From positions 992,001 to 1,056,000 of the forward strand of contig NZ_JAROCG010000001.1 of NCBI RefSeq assembly GCF_030433645.1: a stretch of 64,000 nucleotides of DNA. The letters run 5' to 3'. This document shows positions 17,593 to 24,994 of the stretch, one piece after another. The notes beneath the pieces are model-generated. The model ran no database searches, was not told where the DNA came from, and was given only the letters and a program-made list of their open reading frames with translations. A program made the position numbers and the translations under genes. Source of the stretch: Arthrobacter burdickii (lineage in GTDB: Bacteria > Actinomycetota > Actinomycetes > Actinomycetales > Micrococcaceae). Position 1 is the first letter of the stretch. Every line of letters starts with the position of its first letter.

Positions 17593-19935
17593 ATGATGCC
17601 CGATGCGCAACCCGCACCACTGACGATCGATGGACGATCCACGCGGACGACCGGGAAGCCTCAGCCTCCCCTTCAGGGTGAGCCGTCCCGGTACCGGATG
17701 ACGCCGTGGTCCATGGAGCGCGATGGGCTCCCAGTGATCCCGGTGTCCGGCGAGATGCATTACAGCCGCGTCCCCCGGGACCAGTGGCGGGATCGCCTCA
17801 ACCTCATGAAGGCCGGCGGAATCACGGTCGTGGCGACCTATGCGTTCTGGATTCATCACGAGCCTCAGCGGGATGCCGTGTCATTCGCCGGCAGGCTCGA
17901 CATTGCAGCCTTCATCGACCTGTGCGCGGAGCTCGGCCTGGCCGTCGTCGTGCGGATCGGCCCCTGGTGTCACGGAGAAGTGCGCAACGGAGGGTTCCCC
18001 GATTGGGTCCAGGACGCCCCGGTGCGGCACCGCACCGACGATCCTGCGTACCTGGCACTGGTCGAACCGTGGCTACGACAGCTCGGTTCCCAGGTGGCAC
18101 CCTTCTGCGGGCCCGAGGGCCCCGTGCTGGCCGTCCAACTCGAGAACGAGCTGTATGACCAGCCAGGCCACATCAGCACGCTCAAGCGGCTGGCGATCGA
18201 CAGCGGCATCACCGCCCCCTTCTACACGGCGACGGCGTGGGGCAGCGCGGACCTGCCCCTTGAGGACGTCATCCCCCTGTTCGGTGGGTATGGGGACGGC
18301 TTCTGGGTCGACGCGGATGAACCGTGGGACCCGAGCTTCCGCGCGCACTTCTTCTTCTCCCACGAGTGGGACGACCCCGGCATCGGCGCGGACCTCCGCA
18401 CCGCTCCCCGCACCTCGTCGTCGGCGCAGAGTCCCTACCCGCCGGCAACCTGCGAACTGGGGGGAGGGATGGCCACCGCCTACCATCGGCGGCCACGTCC
18501 CACCGGGCTCGACATCGCCGCCGTCGCCCACAACAAGATCGGCAGCGGCTCCGCGTGGCAGGGCTATTACATGTACACCGGAGGGATCAACCCCTCCAGC
18601 GCAGACCACTCCTACACGACCCCGCTGCAGGAATCCCACGACAGCGGATACCCCAACGACCTGCCCCAGTACGACTACGACTTCCATGCTCCTATCGGCG
18701 CCTCGGGGCGGCTCAACTCGAGCCATACCCTGCTACGGCGCCAGCATGCTTTCCTGGACGCCTTCGGCTCGTCGCTGGGTCCCATGGAGTCGAAGCTCCC
18801 ACCTCGGGGACCGGCCGGGGTCGACGACGTCACGACTCTTCGGTGGGCGCTGCGGAGCGACGGGCAAAGTGCCTTTCTCTTCATCACATGGCATCAGCCC
18901 CACGTTCCGCTGAACACGTATGAGGACGCCCGGTTCGACGTGACGATGGGTGACAAGCGCACGCTTTTCCCACGCGGCGCCGTGGCGATCCCCTCCGGAA
19001 CCCTCGCACACTGGCCCCTGGGTCTGGTCATCAACGGCGTCGAGCTCGAATGGGCCACCGCTTCACCGCTGACCACGCTGCAGGACGGAACGATCACCGT
19101 CCTCGTTCTCACGGCCGAGTACGACATCCCGCTGACGTGGAAGTGGGCCGACGGCGTCACCGTCACTCCCTACGGGGACAGCGAAGGCGACGCGTCAACC
19201 GGACCGGGAACCGTCACCCGGATGCAGGTGTACCGGTGCTCCACACCGACGACGCACATCGACGTCGTCGTGCTGCCCGCCGCGGACGCGGACCGCGTCT
19301 GGGTACTCGGCGACGGCGCGGAACGGCAAGTGGTGCTCTCGGACCATCCTGTCTGGCGTGACGTGGACGGTGTCCTGCACGGGCGCTCTCCAGTACCGGA
19401 ACCGGACGCTCACCGCTATCAGCCGTCGGCCCATGCCTTCGTCCCCGTGCTGGCTCGACCTCCGCAGAGCCCTGCCGGCCGACACCAGCTCCCGGTCACG
19501 CTCCTGCGGCCGGCCCGCCAGGTGCCGGGGAGCTATGGTGAATCGGGTGGGCGGGCGAGTGCCCCTTCCCAGGAGGACCTTAGAAGATTGGGAGCCTCAT
19601 ACAGGATCGACGTCCCTCATGGGCAGGGGCACGGACGACGCGAACTGGAGATCGAGTGGACAGGAGACATCGCACAACTGACGGTCGACAACAGGGTGGT
19701 CGCCGACCGTTTCTGGGACAGCGCACCGTGGATCGTCGACCTTGACGCCCTGACCGCGGGTGCCGGCGCTGAACTGGTCATGACCGTGCTGCCCCTGAGT
19801 TGCGACCATTCCGTGAACCTGCCGACAGAGGCACGCGCGATCCTCTCTCGACATGACCAGCAGCATGATGCGCCCTCCGTCGACCTCGTGAACTGGCAGC
19901 ACTGGGTGGAGTCTCCCACCAGGGGCCGGGCCTAG
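17593..19935 (+). CDS. GH35 beta-galactosidase
   Basis: A 780-residue family 35 enzyme that hydrolyses terminal beta-galactosides. VSGEMHYSRVPRDQWRDRL opens the TIM barrel. RIGPWCHGEVRNGGFPDW is a family signature. The acid/base is Glu186 in VQLENELYD, and the nucleophile is probably Glu288 in CELGGGMATAYHRR. C-terminal beta-domains follow. No signal peptide is visible, so it acts in the cytoplasm. It starts with two adjacent ATGs (17593, 17596); a later start near residue 36 would also keep the whole barrel. It stands alone, with no transporter next to it. Composition rises to the GC-rich level of the core region within this gene. Confidence 0.92.
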   Translation: MMPDAQPAPLTIDGRSTRTTGKPQPPLQGEPSRYRMTPWSMERDGLPVIPVSGEMHYSRVPRDQWRDRLNLMKAGGITVVATYAFWIHHEPQRDAVSFAGRLDIAAFIDLCAELGLAVVVRIGPWCHGEVRNGGFPDWVQDAPVRHRTDDPAYLALVEPWLRQLGSQVAPFCGPEGPVLAVQLENELYDQPGHISTLKRLAIDSGITAPFYTATAWGSADLPLEDVIPLFGGYGDGFWVDADEPWDPSFRAHFFFSHEWDDPGIGADLRTAPRTSSSAQSPYPPATCELGGGMATAYHRRPRPTGLDIAAVAHNKIGSGSAWQGYYMYTGGINPSSADHSYTTPLQESHDSGYPNDLPQYDYDFHAPIGASGRLNSSHTLLRRQHAFLDAFGSSLGPMESKLPPRGPAGVDDVTTLRWALRSDGQSAFLFITWHQPHVPLNTYEDARFDVTMGDKRTLFPRGAVAIPSGTLAHWPLGLVINGVELEWATASPLTTLQDGTITVLVLTAEYDIPLTWKWADGVTVTPYGDSEGDASTGPGTVTRMQVYRCSTPTTHIDVVVLPAADADRVWVLGDGAERQVVLSDHPVWRDVDGVLHGRSPVPEPDAHRYQPSAHAFVPVLARPPQSPAGRHQLPVTLLRPARQVPGSYGESGGRASAPSQEDLRRLGASYRIDVPHGQGHGRRELEIEWTGDIAQLTVDNRVVADRFWDSAPWIVDLDALTAGAGAELVMTVLPLSCDHSVNLPTEARAILSRHDQQHDAPSVDLVNWQHWVESPTRGRA

Positions 19936-20013
19936 GCGGTCGCGGCGCGCCCTGACCCCGATGAAGATTCCGCAGGGGCGCCCCGACGACGCGGCGACTA
20001 GACTGGGCCCACT

Positions 20014-20112
20014 ATGGACACCATGCGCAAGCTCCGTACCCCGATCGTCTGGCTCGTCGTTGCGGCCATGATCCTCAGCGTCGGCGCGGGTTTCTTCTCA
20101 ATCGTCTTCTGA
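20014..20112 (+). CDS. Small single-pass membrane protein (32 aa), hypothetical
   Basis: Encodes 32 residues: a short basic N-terminus (MDTMRKLRTP) and one hydrophobic helix ending at the last residue (VWLVVAAMILSVGAGFF). No ribosome site is seen, but TAGACT at 19999-20004 is a good -10 box ending nine bases before the ATG, so the message may be leaderless. A second ATG lies three codons in. The single helix with inside-positive charge suggests N-in insertion. It sits between GH35 and an SDR gene, with about 215 bp to the latter. I do not recognise a family. Confidence 0.55.
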   Translation: MDTMRKLRTPIVWLVVAAMILSVGAGFFSIVF

Positions 20113-20241
20113 TTCCACGCCGTCGGATCCCGCTATCCGACCTGGTATCTGCGCGCCTGTAGGCGTCGACGGCTCGCCGCGCCACCGCCCATCCGGGCCT
20201 GAGGCTGACCTTGTCCGGTCATCCCGACGCGCCTAGGGTGA

Positions 20242-20253
20242 TAAGTAGGCTTA
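20242..20253 (+). promoter_or_regulatory. TAAG/CTTA motif upstream of the SDR gene
   Basis: TAAGTAGGCTTA, 76 bp before the SDR start. It is one of five related TAGTAAG-n4-CTTA elements found upstream of small-protein or stress-type genes in this window. It may be a promoter element or an operator. Confidence 0.4.
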
Positions 20254-20328
20254 GCTTCAGCGGCCAGTCGACAAGCCCAGAGCGCCCCACGCGGCGCAGG
20301 ACACGCATTCTGTACAGGGAGAACACCT

Positions 20329-21246
20329 ATGACCTCCGACAGCACATCAGGATCGACCGACCAGTACACCTTCCAGAATCCCGTCACGCGGTTCGAGAGC
20401 ATCGCGCCCCCGGAGCAGCAGTCCCCGGAACCGGGGCTCGACGCCGAGCTGGCGCCCAAGGCCGACCGCGGCGAGACGTCCTACCGCGGGACGGGACGCC
20501 TCGAGGGGCGCAAGGCGCTCATCACCGGGTCCGATTCCGGTATCGGGGCGGCCGTCGCCATCGCCTACGCACGCGAGGGTGCCGACGTCGCCCTGTCCTA
20601 CCTGCCCGAGGAGGAGAAGGACGCCCAAGTCATCAAGGGCATCATCGAGGACGCCGGACGGAAAGCGGTGTGCATCCCGGGCGACCTCAAGGATCCCGAG
20701 TACTGCACCTCGCTGGTCCAGCAGGCCGTCGACGCACTCGGCGGGCTGGACATCCTCGTCAACAACGCCGCCAAGCAGGTGGCCATCGAATCGCTCGAGG
20801 AACTCAGCGACGAGCAGCTGGACCACACGTTCAAGACGAACATCTACTCGTTCTTCCGCGTGACCAGGGAGGCTCTCAAGCACCTCCAGCCCGGCTCGGC
20901 CATCATCAACTCCACGTCCATCCAGGCCTACGAGCCATCGCCGACCCTCCTGGACTACGCGAGCACCAAGGCAGCGATCAACAACTTCACGAAGGGGCTC
21001 GCGCAGCAGCTCGCACCCAAGGGCATCCGCGTGAACGCCGTGGCGCCGGGTCCCATCTGGACGCCGCTGCAGATCTCGGGCGGCCAGCCCAAGGAGGCCC
21101 TGCCCGAGTTCGGCAAGAGCACGCCGCTGGGCCGCGCCGGCCAGCCCACCGAGCTGGCCCCCGCGTATGTCTTCCTCGCGTCGTCCGAGGCGAGCTACGT
21201 GCTCGGTGAGACGCTGAACGTCAACGGCGGGATGCCCTCGCCCTGA
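20329..21246 (+). CDS. SDR-family oxidoreductase, general-stress (YghA-like) type
   Basis: A 305-residue short-chain dehydrogenase with the extended N-terminus typical of the YghA/general stress protein 39 subgroup. Cofactor motif: TGSDSGIG at 66-73. NNAA follows at about 145. The catalytic triad is Ser197, Tyr210 and Lys214 (DYASTKAA). The C-terminal LNVNGGMPSP closes the fold. Members of this subgroup are stress-induced NAD(P)H-dependent reductases, often of glyoxal or aldehydes; the substrate is not known here. A TAAGTAGGCTTA element lies 76 bp upstream. A strong bidirectional terminator separates it from the convergent membrane protein gene. Confidence 0.92.
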   Translation: MTSDSTSGSTDQYTFQNPVTRFESIAPPEQQSPEPGLDAELAPKADRGETSYRGTGRLEGRKALITGSDSGIGAAVAIAYAREGADVALSYLPEEEKDAQVIKGIIEDAGRKAVCIPGDLKDPEYCTSLVQQAVDALGGLDILVNNAAKQVAIESLEELSDEQLDHTFKTNIYSFFRVTREALKHLQPGSAIINSTSIQAYEPSPTLLDYASTKAAINNFTKGLAQQLAPKGIRVNAVAPGPIWTPLQISGGQPKEALPEFGKSTPLGRAGQPTELAPAYVFLASSEASYVLGETLNVNGGMPSP

Positions 21247-21266
21247 GCCGCGCAGCACCCGAACGA

Positions 21267-21302
21267 CGGAACAGCCCCGGACTCGCGTCCGGGGCTGTTC
21301 CG
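21267..21302. terminator. Bidirectional terminator
   Basis: Perfect 16-bp stem, CGGAACAGCCCCGGAC with its complement, and a TCGC loop. It lies between the convergent SDR and YrzE-like genes and can serve both. Confidence 0.88.
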
Positions 21303-21323
21303 TTGGTCCTGCCGGCGCGCGTG

Positions 21324-22373
21324 CTACTCGGCGTCGAGGGCGTCGAAGTCGGCGCGGTCGATCTTCCGGTGGTAGCGCATCCCGGCAAGGCCACCCAGGA
21401 TCGCGCCGAGAAGTGCGACGGCGGCGACCACGAGCAGGGTGATGAGTCCGGGTCCCGTAAGCTCCTGGGCGGAGGGGACGCCGAGGTTCTGGAACCGATC
21501 GGTGATGTTCGCCCGGTTGCCGACGATGAAACCGATGATGGCGAGCACGACGGCGACGATGATGGCCCAGAGCCAGACCGCGACGCCCTGCTTCACGCCA
21601 CTGAATCGCGCCATGCGCCCTGCGACATACCCGCCGGCGAAGTAGGAGAGCAGGAGGATGACGCCGAAGACCACGGCGGCCGTCAGGCCCGCGGTCTGCG
21701 CCTCGCCCGATCCGATCCTCACGTCCGCGGGGGAGAGGTCGGCGCCGACGCCGAAGAGCGCAGCCAGTGCGCCGACGAGTGCCGACAGGAGGACGAACAT
21801 CCCGGTCGCGGTGAGCCAGCCGAAGAACGCCGAGCCGAACTTCATGCCCCCGAAGTGCTCCTTCTCGCGTCGATGGAGCAGCTTGCGGTCCTCGAGGCTC
21901 GGCACCCCGGATCCCGCGGATGTGCTTCGCACGTCGCGCTCGCGGCCCCGGTCGTCGGCGTCGGCGCGGGCAGACCGCTTGGGGGCCGTCACCGGGACGA
22001 CCTGCGTCTGGGGCGTCGTGTCCTCGTTGCGCGGCGAGGCATCGCGCGAGGCCGAGATCGGCGCCGGGGTGTACGCGCGGGTCGGAGTGCTGTCCGAGGT
22101 GTCCGAGTACATACCCGGGACGTAGTCGCCGCTGGTGTCGTCCTCCGACGAGTAGGCGCCGGGCACGTAGTCGCTCCCCCCGTCGTGGGCACCGGCCCGT
22201 GTCGCGCCGGTCCCGCGACCGTCGGCAGGGGTGCTGTCGGCACGTCCGGCACTGCTGGCGCCTGAGCCCGACCGTCCGGTGTCGATCAGTTCCGTGGGGT
22301 TGTCGGGGCCGTCGGCGCGCCGGGCCCCCGCCCCGCGGTCGCCGTCCGTGTTCCCTGTTCCTGGTGTACTCAC
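21324..22373 (-). CDS. YrzE/TIGR04086-like membrane protein with disordered N-terminus
   Basis: 349 residues in two parts. Residues 1 to about 175 are polar and low in complexity, rich in Ser, Asp, Gly and Thr, and contain a repeated DYVPGxYS unit (DYVPGAYSS and DYVPGMYSD). The C-terminal half has four or five membrane helices (FVLLSALVGALAALFGVG, VVFGVILLLSYFAGGYVAGRMARF, LWAIIVAVVLAIIGFIVG, LLVVAAVALLGAILGGLAGMRYHRK). The Gly-rich GGYVAGRMAR loop is typical of YrzE-like proteins, whose function is unknown. A motif CTAAGTTGCCTTAGTA lies 33 bp upstream. The cytoplasmic tail may bind a partner; that is a guess. Confidence 0.75.
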   Translation of the reverse strand: MSTPGTGNTDGDRGAGARRADGPDNPTELIDTGRSGSGASSAGRADSTPADGRGTGATRAGAHDGGSDYVPGAYSSEDDTSGDYVPGMYSDTSDSTPTRAYTPAPISASRDASPRNEDTTPQTQVVPVTAPKRSARADADDRGRERDVRSTSAGSGVPSLEDRKLLHRREKEHFGGMKFGSAFFGWLTATGMFVLLSALVGALAALFGVGADLSPADVRIGSGEAQTAGLTAAVVFGVILLLSYFAGGYVAGRMARFSGVKQGVAVWLWAIIVAVVLAIIGFIVGNRANITDRFQNLGVPSAQELTGPGLITLLVVAAVALLGAILGGLAGMRYHRKIDRADFDALDAE

Positions 22374-22405
22374 TGGTCCTCCTGATGTCAGGGCCCGAAG
22401 GCTCC

Positions 22406-22421
22406 CTAAGTTGCCTTAGTA
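22406..22421 (-). promoter_or_regulatory. TAAG/CTTA motif upstream of the YrzE-like gene
   Basis: On the minus strand TACTAAGGCAACTTAG, 33 bp before the start codon. It belongs to the set of five related elements in this window. Confidence 0.4.
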
Positions 22422-22500
22422 TTTCCTCCAGTATTCCACGGCGTTCATCGATCGGGCCGGTGCCCGCGTCGTGCCGCGTACGGGATGCAAGACTGGGGTC

Positions 22501-23001
22501 ATGGATTTACAGGTTTTCATGACGGTCGTCTGCGGGGCGCTGATCGCCGTCGGTGTCGCGGGAGTGGTGGTCCCGGTCCTGCCGGGGAGCATCCTGATCA
22601 TCGTGTCGCTCCTCGCCTGGGCGCTCACGGTCACGAGCACCGAGGGCTGGGCGGTGTTCTCGATCGGCACGGTGTTCGCGGCGGCCGGTCTCGCTGCGGG
22701 CCTCGTCCTCACCGGACGGACCCTCAAGAAGCGTTCCATCCCGGGCAGGTCCGTGACCATCGGAGTCCTGGCCGGGATCGTCGGCATGTTCGTGATCCCC
22801 GTCGTCGGCCTGTTCGTCGGGTTCGCCCTCGGGCTGTTCGCCAGCGAGTACGTGCGGCAGCGCGACGCCGGGGCGGCGCTCACGTCGAGCCTCCACGCGC
22901 TGAAGGCGACGGGGCTCGGCATCCTCGCCGAACTGGCCCTCGCCTGCCTCGCCGGGACCACCTGGGTCATCGGCGTGTGGATTTACTTCACCACGAGGTG
23001 A
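22501..23001 (+). CDS. DUF456 family membrane protein
   Basis: 166 residues with about four to five hydrophobic segments. The Gly-rich helix turns GVVVPVLPGSILIIVSLLAW and IVGMFVIPVVGLFVGFALGLF are the DUF456 hallmark. The family's role is unknown. The ATG at 22501 is chosen over an upstream in-frame codon at 22471 because the protein then begins directly with the first helix. There is no ribosome site; AAGACT ends six bases before the ATG, which fits a leaderless message. It converges on the GH15 gene with three bases between stops. Confidence 0.85.
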   Translation: MDLQVFMTVVCGALIAVGVAGVVVPVLPGSILIIVSLLAWALTVTSTEGWAVFSIGTVFAAAGLAAGLVLTGRTLKKRSIPGRSVTIGVLAGIVGMFVIPVVGLFVGFALGLFASEYVRQRDAGAALTSSLHALKATGLGILAELALACLAGTTWVIGVWIYFTTR

Positions 23002-23004
23002 CCC

Positions 23005-24780
23005 TCAGGACTTGCCCGAGATGGACAGGGCCGCCACGATCAGTGCGAGATGGCTCAGACCCTGGGGGATGTTACCCATAAACGAGTTGTCGGAGGGCTC
23101 GATCATCTCCGACATGATGCCGACGTCGTTCGCGAGGGGCAGGAGCTCTTCCATGAGGTCCACCGCCTCGTCACGGCGGCCGACGGCGACGAGCGCCGAG
23201 ACCGCCCAGTAGGCGCAGGCCACGAAGGTCGCCTCCTCGTCCTGCATGCCGCTGTACCGGTAGAGCAGTGGACCCGCGCCGAGTTCCTCGCGCAGGGCGT
23301 CGATGGTGGACGACATGCGCGGTCCCGTGTCGAAGCCGCTGATCGCATGCAGGAGGATCGAGGCATCCAGCTCCGTGGTCCCTGGATACCAGATGTAGCT
23401 CTGCCGCTCCTCCGACCAGCCGTGCTCGTGCACCCAGTCCCGGATGCGGTCGCGCTCCGCGGACCATCGCTGCACGGGGCCCTGCAACTGTCCGTGCTCC
23501 GCGAGCAGCACGGCACAGCGCAGTGCGTTCCAGCAGCCCAGTTTGGACGTGACGTAGTGCCGTTCCTCCGGCAGTTCCCACATGCCGGCGTCGCGGCGCT
23601 GCCAGACATCGCAGGTGAGGTCCGCGAGGTCGGCGAGCTGCCGCATGGTCGCGGGATCGAGCACGTGACCGGCCTGGACATACTGCCAGACGATGTCGAA
23701 CACGTCGCCGAAGACGCCCAGCTGCAATTGCCCCGCCGCCGGATTCCCGTCGACCACGGGACCGTTGTTGCGCCAGCCCGTGGCGTCCGGACGACGGGTA
23801 CCCTCGGGGATGCTGCCGTTCAGGTGGGTGAACACCTGAAGGTCGGAGCCCTGGGACCGGAGGTTCTTGAGCATCCAGGACGCGGCACCATGCACCTCCT
23901 CGCGGAGCCCTGCGCGGGTCAGCGAATGCAGCGTGTAGGCGGTATCCCGTACCCACGCATAGCGGTAGTCCCAGTTCTTGCCGCCGGCTGCGCTTTCGGG
24001 CAGGGAGGTCGTCGCGGCGGCCGCGATCGACCCGGACGGGCTGTGCAGCAGCAGTTTCAGGGTGAGGGCGCTGCGCAGGACGGCGTGCCGGTAATCGCCG
24101 TCGTACGCGAAGTTGTCCGACCAGGCCTGCCAGTTGCGGATGGTGCGGTCCACGCCGTCGTCGATGGTCCGCGGGTCGGGGAGCGGCAGCGGCTCGCCGT
24201 GCGTGGAGACCACCGCGACGAGGTGCCGCGATCCGGCCGACGTCGTGAAGGCTCCCTCGACGGAGCGGCCCTCCGGTGTCTTCAGGCCGTGGTCGATGCC
24301 GAGGACACCGAGACCGACGGCGTCGATGCGGAGGACGGGGTGCTCCGGCCCGTTGTCGAGCCAGGGCGAGGCGGAGCCGAAGCAGGTGCCGGGCGTGACG
24401 CACCATGCCATCTCCACACGTCCCGTCACGCCGTCCACCCGGCGGGCGAGCTCGCCCCAGGGCAGCCTGCCGGCCACGCCGGTATTCAGTGAGTCGGTGA
24501 CGCGGACGGTGCCGGTCGCGGTGGTGTAGGTCGTCTCGAGGACGTTCGAGCCGTCCGCGTACCGGCGTTCCACCGTGAACTCCGCCGTGGGTGCCAGGGC
24601 CAGGAAGCCTTCGCCCGCATCGAGCAGGCGGGCGAAGGCCGGCGTGGAATCGAGGTCCGGTGTGGGATACCAGTCGATGGATCCGTCGAGCGACACCAGG
24701 GCTACCGTGCGCCCGTCACCGATCGCGGCATAGGAGCGGATGTCGGCGAAGCCGTCCTCGTCGCGCAGTGCGATGACCAA
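23005..24780 (-). CDS. GH15 family glycosidase (glucoamylase/trehalase-like)
   Basis: A 591-residue cytoplasmic enzyme with an N-terminal beta-sandwich and an (alpha/alpha)6 barrel. GH15 features: DGRTVALVSLDGSIDWYPTP near the start, GKNWDYRYAWVRDTAYTLHSL in the barrel, and MWELPEERHYVTSKLGCWNAL, where the first Glu is the probable general acid. The second acid probably lies in QDEEATFVACAYWAV. Actinobacterial members of this type include trehalases and alpha-1,4-glucan hydrolases. GGAAGGGG precedes the ATG. It stands alone, next to a 40-residue gene and convergent with the DUF456 gene. Confidence 0.9.
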   Translation of the reverse strand: MVIALRDEDGFADIRSYAAIGDGRTVALVSLDGSIDWYPTPDLDSTPAFARLLDAGEGFLALAPTAEFTVERRYADGSNVLETTYTTATGTVRVTDSLNTGVAGRLPWGELARRVDGVTGRVEMAWCVTPGTCFGSASPWLDNGPEHPVLRIDAVGLGVLGIDHGLKTPEGRSVEGAFTTSAGSRHLVAVVSTHGEPLPLPDPRTIDDGVDRTIRNWQAWSDNFAYDGDYRHAVLRSALTLKLLLHSPSGSIAAAATTSLPESAAGGKNWDYRYAWVRDTAYTLHSLTRAGLREEVHGAASWMLKNLRSQGSDLQVFTHLNGSIPEGTRRPDATGWRNNGPVVDGNPAAGQLQLGVFGDVFDIVWQYVQAGHVLDPATMRQLADLADLTCDVWQRRDAGMWELPEERHYVTSKLGCWNALRCAVLLAEHGQLQGPVQRWSAERDRIRDWVHEHGWSEERQSYIWYPGTTELDASILLHAISGFDTGPRMSSTIDALREELGAGPLLYRYSGMQDEEATFVACAYWAVSALVAVGRRDEAVDLMEELLPLANDVGIMSEMIEPSDNSFMGNIPQGLSHLALIVAALSISGKS

Positions 24781-24805
24781 GCCCCTTCCGTGCAGCCCGC
24801 TGGTG

Positions 24806-24928
24806 CTACCTGCCGTACGTGCCCTTGTACCGAGTCTTGTTGGCCCGCGGCTGCTGGGTGGTGCGGCGCTTGTTCAGCACGCGGGACGCGACGATGGGCA
24901 CCAGGGCCCAGATGATCCTCTTCAGCAT
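24806..24928 (-). CDS. Small basic protein (40 aa), hypothetical
   Basis: A 40-residue product with a short hydrophobic stretch (IIWALVPIVASRVL) followed by a strongly basic tail (NKRRTTQQPRANKTRYKG). Support comes from a strong ribosome site, AAGGA seven bases before the ATG, and a clean stop 25 bp before the GH15 start. TAGTAAGTAGGATGA lies 58 bp upstream, overlapping the stop codon of the S10 peptidase gene. The shape suggests a membrane-attached, nucleic-acid- or phospholipid-binding peptide, but I recognise no family. Confidence 0.65.
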   Translation of the reverse strand: MLKRIIWALVPIVASRVLNKRRTTQQPRANKTRYKGTYGR

Positions 24929-24985
24929 GGTGATGTCCTTACGGTCGGTGACCGGCGTCGGCTGTCGCGGTCGTTATCATCATCC

Positions 24986-24994
24986 TACTTACTA
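24986..24994 (-). promoter_or_regulatory. TAGTAAGTA motif upstream of the 40-aa gene
   Basis: TAGTAAGTA on the minus strand, 58 bp before the small gene. The TAG stop of the S10 peptidase is its first three bases. It is one of five similar elements in the window. Confidence 0.35.

Noticed and set aside
19976..19985. GGGGCGCCCC palindrome after GH35 as terminator
   Set aside because: Too short and without a loop; such palindromes are frequent by chance in DNA of this composition.
23050..24492. 480-codon plus-strand frame opposite GH15
   Set aside because: Arg/Val/Gly-rich shadow with no domain; GH15 motifs are on the minus strand.
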